Positions 1 through 8,950 of a stretch of DNA of 64,000 nt are shown piece by piece (within the stretch, counting starts at the first letter, position 1; each line of letters begins with the position of its first letter). This stretch comes from Desulfosporosinus acidiphilus SJ4 (lineage in GTDB: Bacteria > Bacillota > Desulfitobacteriia > Desulfitobacteriales > Desulfitobacteriaceae): positions 1,240,001-1,304,000 of the forward strand of contig NC_018068.1 of the NCBI RefSeq assembly GCF_000255115.2, read 5' to 3'. The notes beneath the pieces were generated by a model, which was not told the DNA's origin, made no database searches, and saw nothing but the letters and a program-made list of their open reading frames with translations. A program made the translations under genes and the position numbers.

Positions 1-213
1 GGGCGATTCGTCCCGAGAGATCTCATGGATAATGGAGTAAAGAACCTTCTCAACGCTCAGAAAGCCAATGGTTCCTTTAAGCCGTCATATGGCGGGATTT
101 ATGCTAAGGGATGGAATTATGAAGAACCCCTTACAACGGCTTTAACAGCTATCCGGGCTCTGGGGCGCTATCAAACGTTATATGTCACCAAACGAGCATT
201 TCTCGGCTTTTAA
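1..213 (+). CDS. Terpene-cyclase/prenyltransferase-repeat protein, C-terminal end (partial)
   Basis: The reading frame is open from base 1 and stops at 213, so only the last 70 codons of a gene that begins before the window are present. The visible segment has a QW-like repeat (LLNAQKANGSF) followed by GWNYEEPLTTALTAIRAL, the pattern of the alpha/alpha-barrel repeats of squalene-hopene cyclases and protein prenyltransferase-like domains. I infer a repeat protein of that fold. Substrate and full length cannot be judged from 70 residues. It points the same way as the AarF kinase gene that follows 114 bp later, so the two could be co-transcribed. Confidence 0.55.
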   Translation, partial: GRFVPRDLMDNGVKNLLNAQKANGSFKPSYGGIYAKGWNYEEPLTTALTAIRALGRYQTLYVTKRAFLGF

Positions 214-327
214 GGAAACAGTGATCTCGTTTAAAAACATGTTGATACTGGATAAAGGGTCATTATTAGGTATCTTGGAATATTATAGGTTATGACGTCA
301 GGAAGCTTGAAAAGGAGCGCTTTTCCT

Positions 328-1671
328 GTGTTTGGAATGATTTTTCAGCATTTTGGCCGCTATCAAGAGATTGTATCTGTGCTGATTCGCCATGGATTTG
401 GTTTTATTCTTTTTGAGAGCATGGGTCTAAAAAGTCAGGGCAAAACAGATATTGTCATGGCACGTCTTGGCCAACGCATTCGACTTGTGTTGAGTGAGCT
501 GGGTCCAACGTTTATCAAGCTTGGTCAATTTGCCAGTACGCGCCCGGACATTATCCCCATGCCTATTATTTATGAATTGGAACAGCTTCAAGACAGAGTC
601 CGGCAAGTCCCTTTTGCAGTTATGCGCCGGACCGTGGAACAGGAATTAGGGGCTTCGCTGGAAGACCTTTTTCAAGAGTTTGATCCCTCTCCGCTGGCAT
701 CAGCTTCAATTGGTCAAGTCCATTTTGCCCGCCTGAAAACCGGCGAATCTGTTGCAGTTAAAGTGCAGCGCCCGAATTTGGAAATAATCCGGACAGATTT
801 AGAAATTCTTAAAGAAATTATTCCCTTAATAGAAAATCGTTTTCCAAAATTAAAATCCTATTCTCTCCGGGGAATCCTAGGGGAATTTTCAAGATGGCTG
901 GAAGCCGAGCAAGATTATTTGGCAGAAGGTAAAAATGCTGAGACCATAGCCAAGGGATTTGCCAGAGATTCTCAAGTGATTTTTCCTCGAATCTTTTGGA
1001 CTCACACTACCAGGCGCGTTCTGACCATGTCGTATCTTGAGGGGATCAAACTCAATGAGCGGGAGAAAATCTTAACCCTCTATGATGGCCGAACCATCGC
1101 CGAACTTCTCGGCGGCGCGTTGCTCCGGCAAATTTTAAGAGATGGTTTTTTTCATGGAGATCCTCATCCCGGAAATATCATTGTCTTGTCTAAGGAGAAG
1201 ATTGGGTTAATCGATTTCGGGATTGTGGGAGTTTTGAATCAGCGTTTAAAACGCAAATTATTGAAGGTCATCTTGGCTTTAAAGAGACGCGATTCCAAAG
1301 CCATGGCTGAATCTTTGCTGCGTCTGGGAATCTCGCCGAAAAAGGTGGACTTTGGAGGCTTATGCCAAGATCTGACGGAGATTTGCAGAAGTCATTTGGA
1401 TGTTCCTTTCTGTCAAGTAGATTTACGGAAAGTCATTAATGACTGTATGAACTTGGCGTTTCGATATGAGATTCAATTTCCGCCTGAGTTTGTCTTATTA
1501 GGAAAATCGCTCCTAACCCTCGAAGGAATCATCCATAAACTGGACCCTTCCATGAGCTTAGCGGAGTTAATCAAACCTTTTCGGAGTTACTGGTTTTTAG
1601 AGCATTGGAGTATTAAAGAGTGGTTTAAAAGTTTTTTGTCTAAGAAGGTGTTAAACCATGATCCAGGTTAA
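328..1671 (+). CDS. AarF/UbiB (ABC1) family atypical kinase
   Basis: Protein-kinase-like protein of the UbiB/AarF/COQ8 family, which acts as an ATPase supporting isoprenoid-quinone and lipid metabolism at the membrane. The family-defining KxGQ motif is present (FIKLGQFASTRPD, about residue 65). Also visible are the Ala-rich loop ASASIGQVH that replaces the usual Gly-rich loop, the ATP-binding lysine in VAVKVQRP, the catalytic-loop equivalent FHGDPHPGN and the metal-binding LIDFG. I prefer the GTG at 328 because AAAGGAGCG lies just upstream; an in-frame ATG at 292 lacks such a site. This gives 447 residues, slightly shorter than many family members because only a short C-terminal tail follows the kinase core. 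It overlaps the next gene by 14 bp, which suggests an operon with the ABC transporter. The gene's partner lipid is unknown. Confidence 0.88.
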   Translation: MFGMIFQHFGRYQEIVSVLIRHGFGFILFESMGLKSQGKTDIVMARLGQRIRLVLSELGPTFIKLGQFASTRPDIIPMPIIYELEQLQDRVRQVPFAVMRRTVEQELGASLEDLFQEFDPSPLASASIGQVHFARLKTGESVAVKVQRPNLEIIRTDLEILKEIIPLIENRFPKLKSYSLRGILGEFSRWLEAEQDYLAEGKNAETIAKGFARDSQVIFPRIFWTHTTRRVLTMSYLEGIKLNEREKILTLYDGRTIAELLGGALLRQILRDGFFHGDPHPGNIIVLSKEKIGLIDFGIVGVLNQRLKRKLLKVILALKRRDSKAMAESLLRLGISPKKVDFGGLCQDLTEICRSHLDVPFCQVDLRKVINDCMNLAFRYEIQFPPEFVLLGKSLLTLEGIIHKLDPSMSLAELIKPFRSYWFLEHWSIKEWFKSFLSKKVLNHDPG

Positions 1672-2587
1672 CGGATTGTCAAAAGTGTATACAAACCTTC
1701 GACGAAGGAATACGAAGGCAATCTCAAACTATGTTGCGGGGCTTAAAGAAATCACGTTTCATGTCCGACAGGGAGAAGTGTTTGGTTTATTAGGACCAAA
1801 CGGTGCAGGAAAAACGACCGTGATTCGTCACCTTATGGGGTTTATTAAACCGGACTCCGGATATGCCCGGATCAATGGCTTAGATTGTTGGGAAGAATCT
1901 AAGGACGTAAAGGCCTTAGTGGGATATCTTCCGGGGGAAATGAATTTTCTCAGAGAGATGACAGGCCATGAGTTTTTGAACCTTATGGCCGGAATGCATG
2001 GTAATTCCCCCGTTTTTCGGAAACGGCGCGATGCTCTGGCTGAGCGTTTAGATCTTAATCTAAAACAGTCTATTAAGAAGATGTCCAAAGGAATGAAACA
2101 AAAATTAGGAATTATTAACACCATGATGCTGGATGCCCGGGTGTTGATTTTAGATGAACCTACGTCAGGTCTTGATCCACTGATGCAAAAAGAGTTTATT
2201 GAATTAGTTTTGGAAGAGAAAAGCCGGGGCAAAACGATTTTAATTTCTTCTCATATGTTTCCTGAGGTGGAGCGGACTTGTGACAGGGTTGGAATTATCC
2301 GGGCGGGAGAGTTGGCTGCGGTTGAAGGTATTCAAAAACTAAGACAAGAGCAGCGCCGGACCTTTGAAATTACCGTAGAAACTTCTGAGCAGGCTCAACG
2401 TATTTGCGAGAGCGGTTTGAAGGTAAATCTAAGGGAGGCTGATCAAGTTTCTGTTCAAATTGAAGGAGATTTAAATCCGCTCTTAAGGGCATTGGCTCAA
2501 GTTCAAGTTAAAGATTTTTCCCAGAAGATGACGGAACTGGAAGAGGCCTTCATGGTATTTTATGAAAGGGGGGAGGGTTCTGAATAA
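1658..2587 (+). CDS. ABC transporter ATP-binding protein
   Basis: Cytoplasmic ATPase of an ABC exporter of the CcmA/NatA (drug- or lipid-export) type, 309 residues. Visible motifs are Walker A GPNGAGKTT (about residue 46), the signature SKGMKQKLG in place of the usual LSGGQ, Walker B VLILDEPTSGLDP and the switch histidine in ILISSH. A C-terminal domain of about 80 residues follows the nucleotide-binding domain, as in NatA-like exporters. The start overlaps the AarF gene by 14 bp and the end overlaps the downstream permease gene, so the three are translationally coupled. Its membrane partners are most likely the two related permeases at 2562-3380 and 4468-5274. Confidence 0.9.
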   Translation: MIQVNGLSKVYTNLRRRNTKAISNYVAGLKEITFHVRQGEVFGLLGPNGAGKTTVIRHLMGFIKPDSGYARINGLDCWEESKDVKALVGYLPGEMNFLREMTGHEFLNLMAGMHGNSPVFRKRRDALAERLDLNLKQSIKKMSKGMKQKLGIINTMMLDARVLILDEPTSGLDPLMQKEFIELVLEEKSRGKTILISSHMFPEVERTCDRVGIIRAGELAAVEGIQKLRQEQRRTFEITVETSEQAQRICESGLKVNLREADQVSVQIEGDLNPLLRALAQVQVKDFSQKMTELEEAFMVFYERGEGSE

Positions 2588-3380
2588 GGCATTATTTCGA
2601 GCCATGTTCAAGCGGCAAGGCAGAAAGACATGCCATTATGCCTTTGGTCTGTCGCTCTATAACCTTTTGTTGATTGGTGTTTTTCCCTCCTTGTCCCAGT
2701 CTAAGGGGATGGCAAAACTAACTGAGAATTTACCGAAACTGGCGCGGGTTTTCAGATTGACTTCAGACTCTGCTCTTAACCGTTTTGAGTCCTTTGTGGC
2801 CAGCCAATGCTTTGGGCAGGTATGGGTGTTGGTTATGGGGATTTATACAATAAGCACAGCCAACGAATTAATCGCCCAATATGTCGCTGAGGGGGGAATG
2901 ACCTATTTGCTTACTTCCCCGGCAGGTCGTTCGGAAATCTTTTTGACCCAGACTGCTGTCCTCATTAGCGGCTTAATTCTCATGGTGACTCTGACTGAAC
3001 TGGGAATATGGGGGGAAGCAAAATTATTTTCGCTTTCCATGGATAAAAAGGCGTATACCAGTCTGGGAATTTTGGCTTTGGCCTTATTTCTTAACGTAGG
3101 CTCTTATAGCTTATTATTTTCTACCCTATTTAATAATGAGGAGAATGTCGTGCTAAGCGCGGCCTGTATAACCTTTATCTTTTATGCTCTCGACACTTTT
3201 TCCAGCCTTGATGATCGTTTTCTCTGGGTTAGACGACTTACGATCTTTGGCTGGTTCCGGCCCCAAGAGGTGTTGGAGGGTGAAACATCATTGCTGCCAA
3301 CCTCGTTGTTATTGGCCCTTTCTACAATGTTTATGGGTCTCGCAGGCTATATTTTCGAGAGAAAAGATTTCTGCGTTTAA
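2562..3380 (+). CDS. ABC-2-like permease, copy 1
   Basis: Hydrophobic protein of about 270 residues with roughly six predicted membrane segments and no recognisable enzymatic motif. It is clearly paralogous to the protein at 4468-5274: both share the C-terminal FGxFRPQEVLxG motif, SxxNxL in the second segment and similar spacing throughout. The ATP-binding gene ends inside it. The ATG at 2562 has no Shine-Dalgarno of its own, whereas AAAGGGGGGAGGG lies just before an in-frame CTG at 2580, so translation may begin at a non-canonical codon or by coupling. I infer a membrane half of an ABC-2 type exporter powered by the protein encoded at 1658-2587. Confidence 0.78.
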   Translation: MKGGRVLNKALFRAMFKRQGRKTCHYAFGLSLYNLLLIGVFPSLSQSKGMAKLTENLPKLARVFRLTSDSALNRFESFVASQCFGQVWVLVMGIYTISTANELIAQYVAEGGMTYLLTSPAGRSEIFLTQTAVLISGLILMVTLTELGIWGEAKLFSLSMDKKAYTSLGILALALFLNVGSYSLLFSTLFNNEENVVLSAACITFIFYALDTFSSLDDRFLWVRRLTIFGWFRPQEVLEGETSLLPTSLLLALSTMFMGLAGYIFERKDFCV

Positions 3381-3415
3381 GGATCAAGTATAAAAAGTAT
3401 AGAGGAGTGAGCCGC

Positions 3416-4462
3416 TTGGATGTAAGTATGTTGGCTTTGCTGGCAAAAACCACAACAATCATGGAATATCTTGGATTTTTGTGGGTGACGCAAACGGGCT
3501 TGGAGCTAAATCTGTGGGCGGAGCTGGAAAAAGCAAGCAGTTTAGAAGAGATCATGACCTTGCATCCGGATTGGGACGAAATTCTATTGGATCACTGGTT
3601 AGAACAGGCTCACTATCTGGAGCTGCTCACCAGAAAGAATGACCGTTTTCAAACAACCAAATTAGCCAAAGCCGTTAATAAATACCGAAACTTCGGCTTG
3701 GAGGCATTATATAAGGAACTCACACAGCATTGGACCAGAGGATTTGCTGAACTTCCTGGTCTGATGATGAAACAGAGGGAAAAGTTAACTTTAGAAACGG
3801 ATATGCAGGAAGAACTGATTTCCAAAGCCTCTTTGGCCTCGGAACCATTTGTCTGGCCATTTTTACGCACGAAGTGTCAAAAAGAACGATGGAAAAATGT
3901 CCTGGATCTAGGCTGTGGGGAAGGCAGGTATTTAAAAAACTTAAGTGAGGAATTTGGAGACTTACGGGGAGTGGGATTAGAAATGAATCCTGCTGTGGCG
4001 GGCAGGGGGCAGGAAATGGCTAAGGCATCTGAGGGTCGAATTCAAATCCTCTGTAAAGATATATTTTCCCTCGTTCATCAGCGGAAGGAGTCGCTCTCGG
4101 AATTAGGAACCTTTGATCTTTGTCTACTGAACAACAGCATTTATTACTTTACCCAGGAACAAAGGATTGAGCTCTTACAAAGTATTAAAGAATTTCTGAA
4201 GCCGGGAGGGCAAGTGGGAATTTTGACAGCAGTTCGCAAGGGCGAACCGGTCCGAGTCTTTCACACCCATCTTCCTCAGAATCTTATGAGTTTTTTTCTG
4301 GCTTGTCATCAGGGATTTTCAGGTCTTCCCACTGCAGGAGAAATTACCTCCTTGCTGGAACGGTCGGGTTACAGCGATGTGGATATTTCCGTGATGCCTT
4401 TAGGAACATCCCACTATTTCTTTGCCAAAAGAACGGATGAACCTATAGAAACATCGAGGTGA
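3416..4462 (+). CDS. Class I SAM-dependent methyltransferase
   Basis: Cytosolic methyltransferase with the Rossmann motif I VLDLGCGEGRYL at about residue 160, followed by the acidic post-I segment GVGLEMN and the motif IV region FDLCLLNNSIYYF. The N-terminal 150 residues look like the helical dimerisation region of O-methyltransferase-type proteins (winged-helix-like), so a small-molecule substrate is plausible but not shown. I chose the TTG at 3416 because GAGGAG sits 8-9 bp upstream; GTG at 3407 overlaps that site. The gene lies between two paralogous ABC permease genes and its stop overlaps the next start, so it probably modifies the compound, lipid or quinone handled by this transporter cluster. 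Confidence 0.82.
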   Translation: MDVSMLALLAKTTTIMEYLGFLWVTQTGLELNLWAELEKASSLEEIMTLHPDWDEILLDHWLEQAHYLELLTRKNDRFQTTKLAKAVNKYRNFGLEALYKELTQHWTRGFAELPGLMMKQREKLTLETDMQEELISKASLASEPFVWPFLRTKCQKERWKNVLDLGCGEGRYLKNLSEEFGDLRGVGLEMNPAVAGRGQEMAKASEGRIQILCKDIFSLVHQRKESLSELGTFDLCLLNNSIYYFTQEQRIELLQSIKEFLKPGGQVGILTAVRKGEPVRVFHTHLPQNLMSFFLACHQGFSGLPTAGEITSLLERSGYSDVDISVMPLGTSHYFFAKRTDEPIETSR

Positions 4463-4467
4463 CGGCT

Positions 4468-5274
4468 TTGAACGATACCTTATATTGGGCCATGCTTAAA
4501 CTGGAGAGCAAAAAAGTTTTAGGTTATTCTCTGGGGTTGATGTCCTATGAATGGTTAATTACCTGGGGTTATCCCATTCTAATTGAATCACCAATTATCC
4601 AGGATATTCCTAAAAGTTTTCCGGTGCCCGTCCAACGAGCCTTTGGAGTTTCAACGGAAGAACCCGATATTTCCTATGAAGCTTATATTTCAGCGCAATT
4701 ATTGGGAAGGTTCTGGACGCTGCTTATTTCTGTTTATGGAATAAGCTCATCAAATGCCCTGATGGCGCATATACTTGAACAAGGTTTTATGGCATATCCA
4801 TTATCGACACCGGTTTCCCGCCGGGAAGTGATCAATACTCAAATCGGAGTGCTGCTCACGGAATTGATTTTGGTAACCTCCGCCACGTTAGGTGGAATAT
4901 ATTCAGCAACAGCTTTCTTTGAGGTAGAAATTGACCGCTGGCAATTTTTCAGAATGGGAATCTTGGGATTTTGTTTGAGCGCAGTTGTGAGCAGTTACAG
5001 CATGCTTTTGGGTGTGCTTCTTAATTCAGAAGAAAAGTCAGTTGCTCTAGTAAGCGCAATAACTTTTGTTTATTACGGACTTGATGTTGTGTCATCCCTG
5101 AATGAAGGATTTTCCCGGCTTCAAGATTTCACACCCTTCGGATTGTTTCGTCCCCAAGAAGTACTCCAAGGAAGCGTCTTGCCGGGCACAAGATGCCTGG
5201 CCTTGAGTTTGATCTCGGGACTGCTGCTGCTGGTAACAGGGTTTGTATTTCAACGTAAGAATTTGGTTATTTGA
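4468..5274 (+). CDS. ABC-2-like permease, copy 2
   Basis: Second membrane protein of the cluster, about 268 residues with around six hydrophobic segments, paralogous over its whole length to the product of 2562-3380 (shared FGLFRPQEVLQG motif near residue 230, GISSSNALMAH matching TISTANELIAQ). The TTG at 4468 has CGAGGTGA at a good distance upstream; GTG at 4459 overlaps the preceding stop. The two permeases probably form a heterodimer that uses the single ATPase at 1658-2587. No promoter is seen between these genes, so 328-5274 is probably one transcript. Confidence 0.78.
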   Translation: MNDTLYWAMLKLESKKVLGYSLGLMSYEWLITWGYPILIESPIIQDIPKSFPVPVQRAFGVSTEEPDISYEAYISAQLLGRFWTLLISVYGISSSNALMAHILEQGFMAYPLSTPVSRREVINTQIGVLLTELILVTSATLGGIYSATAFFEVEIDRWQFFRMGILGFCLSAVVSSYSMLLGVLLNSEEKSVALVSAITFVYYGLDVVSSLNEGFSRLQDFTPFGLFRPQEVLQGSVLPGTRCLALSLISGLLLLVTGFVFQRKNLVI

Positions 5275-5791
5275 TCCGAGTTATTTAGCCTCAATGTCTT
5301 CTATATAACACGTATAAAGTATTATGTATATTAGGCAATAACTTATTGACAGAGCATGTATTGCACTATATCATCATATTAAAAATGATTCTGACAATAT
5401 TTTTTGCCCATTATTGACAGTTTTTGCGTAGACAACGGTGTCTGCAGGGACAAGTTGGTGAAATGGAATAAACTTTATTACCAAATTATTACTTTTAAAC
5501 CTACTATAGGGTATAATGTTAATAATGGATTAATGTTTATTGATTATTGATTATGGATGTGTGTGGTGCTGCTTCTTGCGGTACCTTACCTTCATTATAG
5601 TTCCTATTCTCATGGAGAATTTTGATCTTTTAGAATCCAAGAAATCTAGTCTCTTTTCATTCTGAATTAAACTGGCCCGATCGATGTTTTACCTGTCACT
5701 TGTTATATGAAGAACTTCGGAATTGGAGGTGAGGAGCAGGGCAGATAACTAAAAATACATACCTATATAAGAATGAGGAGGGGTAAGTAAG
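5275..5791 (+). promoter_or_regulatory. Long leader and probable sigma-A promoter of the LIV importer
   Basis: The 517-bp gap holds no gene. A TTACTT box at 5489-5494 lies exactly 17 bp before TATAAT at 5512-5517, a reasonable sigma-A promoter. It would give a 5' leader of about 270 nt before the solute-binding protein gene. Further upstream, AGACA at 5430 and TGTCT at 5439 form a short inverted repeat that could bind a regulator. I could not match the leader to a known riboswitch class. Confidence 0.5.
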
Positions 5792-6964
5792 ATGTCCAAA
5801 AAGTTTCTAAGTATGCTTGCTGTGACAATTCTGTCCTTTACGGTAATTGTTACAGGCTGCGGTACGCAAGGCAGTGCACCTTCAGGTACATCATCCAATT
5901 CATCCGATACACAATCCACGGCCGGCAGCGGAGATATTAAGATTGGGTTACCTTTGCCTATGACCGGGTCAGAGGCAACTTACGGCAAAGATATGGAAAA
6001 TGCTATTAAAATGGCAGTTGACGAAGTGAATGCCAAAGGCGGGATTAACGGCAAAAAACTAGCAACCGTTACCGGTGATGATGCTTGTGATCCGCAGCAA
6101 GCAACAGCTGCTGCTAATAAACTGGTTTCCGAAGGGGTGGTAGCCATTGTCGGAGGATATTGCTCCGGCGCGGTTGTTCCAACCCTGACCATTTACAATG
6201 AAAAGAATCTTCCCTTTATCGTTGAGGCCGCTAACTCATCGAAAATTACAGATCAAAATCCGGGCAATACCTTCCAAATTAATGGTACTGCCGTGCACCA
6301 AACTCAAAAAGCCGTGGAGCTCTTTAAAAAGTTAGGTGCCAAAAACGTTGCTATCGTAGAACAAGGGGATGCTTATTCCTCAGATTTGGCGAAGCAGACC
6401 GAAGCTGCGTGGAAAGCTGCAGGCAATACAGTGGTTTCCCATGATGTGACAACTAAAGGAGAACAAGATTTTTCTTCCTTAGTCACGAGTTTGAAATCTA
6501 AAAATGCCGATTTGGTCTTTTGGACAGCCTATTATGCCGATGGTGCTCTCTTAATTAAACAATTGCGCCAGGGAGGTTACAAAGGTTCCATTGTTGTTGG
6601 TGACGGCAGCAGCGACCCCAAACTAATTCAAATGGCCGGAGCTGCCGGGGAAGGTACTTATGTTCTCTCGCCACCTGTCGCAGAATTCCTCCCGTCTGCC
6701 AAACAATTCGCCGATGCCTATAAAGCTAAATTTAATCAAACCCCGGGAGCTTATGCCCCACTTGCCTATGATGGAATTAACCTCTTGGCAGATGCTATGA
6801 AACGAGCCGGAAGTACCGATGGCAAAGCCGTTATTAAAGCGTTGACTGAGACCAAGGACTTTCCGGGCTTAGCAGGTAAAGTCACCTTCGCTCCCAATAA
6901 GACGTTACAGGAAAGTAACTTTATTGTTCTGCAAATTAAGAACGGACAATTCGTTTTACAATAA
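5792..6964 (+). CDS. livJ: ABC transporter substrate-binding lipoprotein, branched-chain amino acid type
   Basis: Periplasmic-binding-protein fold (type I, LivJ/Leu-binding family) of 390 residues, expected to be anchored outside the membrane as a lipoprotein. The signal peptide ends in the lipobox VTGC with Cys23, followed by a Ser/Gly/Thr-rich linker. The mature part begins KIGLPLPMTGSEATYGKD, the usual start of this family. AATGAGGAGGGGTAAGTAAG supplies the ribosome-binding site. It heads a five-gene importer locus that ends just before the hydroxyproline-degradation genes. The ligand may therefore be proline, hydroxyproline or another compound used by the glycyl-radical enzymes rather than leucine. 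That is an inference from position only. Confidence 0.9.
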   Translation: MSKKFLSMLAVTILSFTVIVTGCGTQGSAPSGTSSNSSDTQSTAGSGDIKIGLPLPMTGSEATYGKDMENAIKMAVDEVNAKGGINGKKLATVTGDDACDPQQATAAANKLVSEGVVAIVGGYCSGAVVPTLTIYNEKNLPFIVEAANSSKITDQNPGNTFQINGTAVHQTQKAVELFKKLGAKNVAIVEQGDAYSSDLAKQTEAAWKAAGNTVVSHDVTTKGEQDFSSLVTSLKSKNADLVFWTAYYADGALLIKQLRQGGYKGSIVVGDGSSDPKLIQMAGAAGEGTYVLSPPVAEFLPSAKQFADAYKAKFNQTPGAYAPLAYDGINLLADAMKRAGSTDGKAVIKALTETKDFPGLAGKVTFAPNKTLQESNFIVLQIKNGQFVLQ

Positions 6965-6975
6965 AATCAACTGAT

Positions 6976-7014
6976 TCTAAGGACGGCGGGGAACTTTTCC
7001 CTGGCGTCCTTAGA
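6976..7014 (+). terminator. Hairpin between livJ and livH
   Basis: TCTAAGGACG (6976-6985) pairs perfectly with CGTCCTTAGA (7005-7014), with further GC pairs inside. There is only a weak U tract after it. Such hairpins between the binding-protein gene and the permease genes usually stabilise the upstream message or terminate partially, giving more binding protein than permease. Confidence 0.6.
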
Positions 7015-7057
7015 CAATCTTTAACAATAGTTCAAAGAGGGTTAAGGGGTGCATGCC

Positions 7058-7978
7058 ATGACAGTCTTTTATATCATTATTCAGCAGCTTGTGAATGGTT
7101 TAATTCTCGGTTCCTTTTATAGCCTTGTCGCTCTCGGCTATTCTATGGTTTACGGCATTATAAAACTCCTCAATTTTGCCCACGGGGATATCTACATGGT
7201 AGGGGCTTTTGTGGGATTTGGGGCTCTTGGTATTTTCGGAGGTGCCTTAGGAATTGGTTGGTTAGGAATTACTGTCGCTTTAGTGATTAGCATGGTTCTG
7301 GTGGGTCTTTTGGGGATTGTAATACATAGGGTTGCCTACCAGCCCCTCTTAAATAAAAATGCCCCCCGCATGTCACTATTGATTACGGCGGTGGGTGTAT
7401 CTTTTACCTTATTTAACGCAGTTATGGTGATGACCAGCGGGGAATACAAAGCTTTCACCACCAGCTTGGGCTACGACGGCATCAGTGTTGGGCCTGTTAA
7501 TATTACCTATACTCAGATAATTATGGTGGTTGCAACGGCTGTTCTGATGCTTTGTTTGTACTGGTTTATTAACCGGACGATGTACGGCAAAGCCATGCGC
7601 GCCATAGCTCTTGACCAGGACGCCTGCCGCCTGATGGGAATCAATGTTACGAAGACCATCAGCTTAACCTTTTTTGTCGGTTCGGCCTTGGCCGCTGCGG
7701 CAGGGGTTATGGCGGGAGTTTACTACGGAAGCATTCAATTTTATATGGGCTTTATCATCGGCTTAAAAGCATTTACCGCAGCAGTTATCGGCGGGATTGG
7801 CAGCATACCGGGAGCTATGCTCGGAGGTCTTATCCTCGGCCTCTTAGAAACAGCCGGAACTCAGCTGCCTTTTGTTGGCTCGGCTTGGAAAGATGTATTT
7901 ACCTTCGGAATTTTAATCCTATTGCTGGTTACAAAACCGACCGGAATTTTGGGTAAAAGCGAGATTGAGAGGATGTAA
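7058..7978 (+). CDS. livH: Branched-chain amino acid-type ABC permease LivH
   Basis: Integral membrane permease of the LivH family, about 306 residues with eight or more hydrophobic segments. The family N-terminus is clear (QQLVNGLILGSFYSLVALGY), followed by MVYGIIKLLNFAHGD and the cytoplasmic ATPase-docking loop with RAIALDQDACRLMGI. The ATG at 7058 has AAGGGG 8 bp upstream; the GTG at 7049 is an alternative three codons earlier. It is followed 3 bp later by livM and should form the heterodimeric membrane channel with it. Confidence 0.92.
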   Translation: MTVFYIIIQQLVNGLILGSFYSLVALGYSMVYGIIKLLNFAHGDIYMVGAFVGFGALGIFGGALGIGWLGITVALVISMVLVGLLGIVIHRVAYQPLLNKNAPRMSLLITAVGVSFTLFNAVMVMTSGEYKAFTTSLGYDGISVGPVNITYTQIIMVVATAVLMLCLYWFINRTMYGKAMRAIALDQDACRLMGINVTKTISLTFFVGSALAAAAGVMAGVYYGSIQFYMGFIIGLKAFTAAVIGGIGSIPGAMLGGLILGLLETAGTQLPFVGSAWKDVFTFGILILLLVTKPTGILGKSEIERM

Positions 7979-7981
7979 CGG

Positions 7982-8938
7982 ATGAGTAATTCTGTTGGTT
8001 TTAAAGATCGTCTAAGTGAAAGGATGAAGGGCAAAAAAACACGTACTTTTTTGCTAACCTTACTGGTCGTGATTGTCACCTTATTGCCCTTGGGTGTCAA
8101 TAACTATGTCGAGGAAGTAATGACCAATACTTTTTTTTATATTATTCTGGCCTTGGGATTAAATATTGTGATTGGTTATGCCGGTCTGGTTGACCTTGGA
8201 TACGCGGCTTTTTTTGCTGTGGGAGCTTATACCACAGGAATTCTCATGAAATATGGCTTGAATTTTTGGCTAACTATACCTATTGCCGTGATTTTCTGTG
8301 TTATCGCCGGAATTATTATTGGAGGACCGACCTTAAGACTGCGCAGCGACTATTTAGCCATTGTAACTCTGGGATTTGGAGAAATCACCCGGATTACTGC
8401 CCGCAACTTAAAGATTACAGGTGGGGCCAGTGGTTTGGTAGGTATTCAACGGCCAAGTATTTTTGGCCATAAGCTCTATCAGATTTCTGACTTTTATTAT
8501 ACATTTTTTGTCTTGGTAATTTTAGCAATTATTGTTTCGCTGCGAATTTATCATTCGCGACTGGGACGTGCTTGGCAATATATTCGCGAGGATGAAGATG
8601 CTGCCGAGGCCATGGGGATCGACCCGGTAAAAACCAAACTTTATGCCTATATGATTGGGGCAGCCTTTGGCGGTGTGGCAGGAGCCTTTTTCGCTGTTAA
8701 AATGACAGCTATTTCGCCGGAGACCTTTGCTTTTACTCAATCGGCGATGATTCTTTTGGCGGTTATCTTAGGAGGCATGGGTAAGATTCCCGGAGCGATT
8801 TTGGGTGCAGTCTTTCTTGTCTTCTTCCCAGAGATATTTCGAGAAATTGGCCAGATGCGGATGCTCCTTTTTGGCATTTTGTTGGTTATCATTATGGTAT
8901 TTCGCCCCCAAGGACTCTGGCCGGAACGAAAAAACTAA
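7982..8938 (+). CDS. livM: Branched-chain amino acid-type ABC permease LivM
   Basis: Second permease of the importer, 318 residues. After a short basic N-terminus it shows the LivM signature NIVIGYAGLVDLGYAAFFAVGAYTTG (given here as landmark around residues 60-85), the LRSDYLAIVTLGFGE segment and the docking loop REDEDAAEAMGIDP. Gene order and 3-bp spacing to livH support co-translation. A structured intergenic repeat (8951-9060) separates it from the two ATPase genes. Confidence 0.92.
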   Translation: MSNSVGFKDRLSERMKGKKTRTFLLTLLVVIVTLLPLGVNNYVEEVMTNTFFYIILALGLNIVIGYAGLVDLGYAAFFAVGAYTTGILMKYGLNFWLTIPIAVIFCVIAGIIIGGPTLRLRSDYLAIVTLGFGEITRITARNLKITGGASGLVGIQRPSIFGHKLYQISDFYYTFFVLVILAIIVSLRIYHSRLGRAWQYIREDEDAAEAMGIDPVKTKLYAYMIGAAFGGVAGAFFAVKMTAISPETFAFTQSAMILLAVILGGMGKIPGAILGAVFLVFFPEIFREIGQMRMLLFGILLVIIMVFRPQGLWPERKN

Positions 8939-8950
8939 TAAAGGCATTTT

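Noticed and set aside
5552-5580. Possible sigma-54 promoter upstream of livJ (TGGTGCTGCTTCTTGC)
   Set aside because: GG and GC are 11 bp apart instead of 10 and the -24 box is poor. A TTACTT-N17-TATAAT sigma-A promoter nearby is a better explanation.
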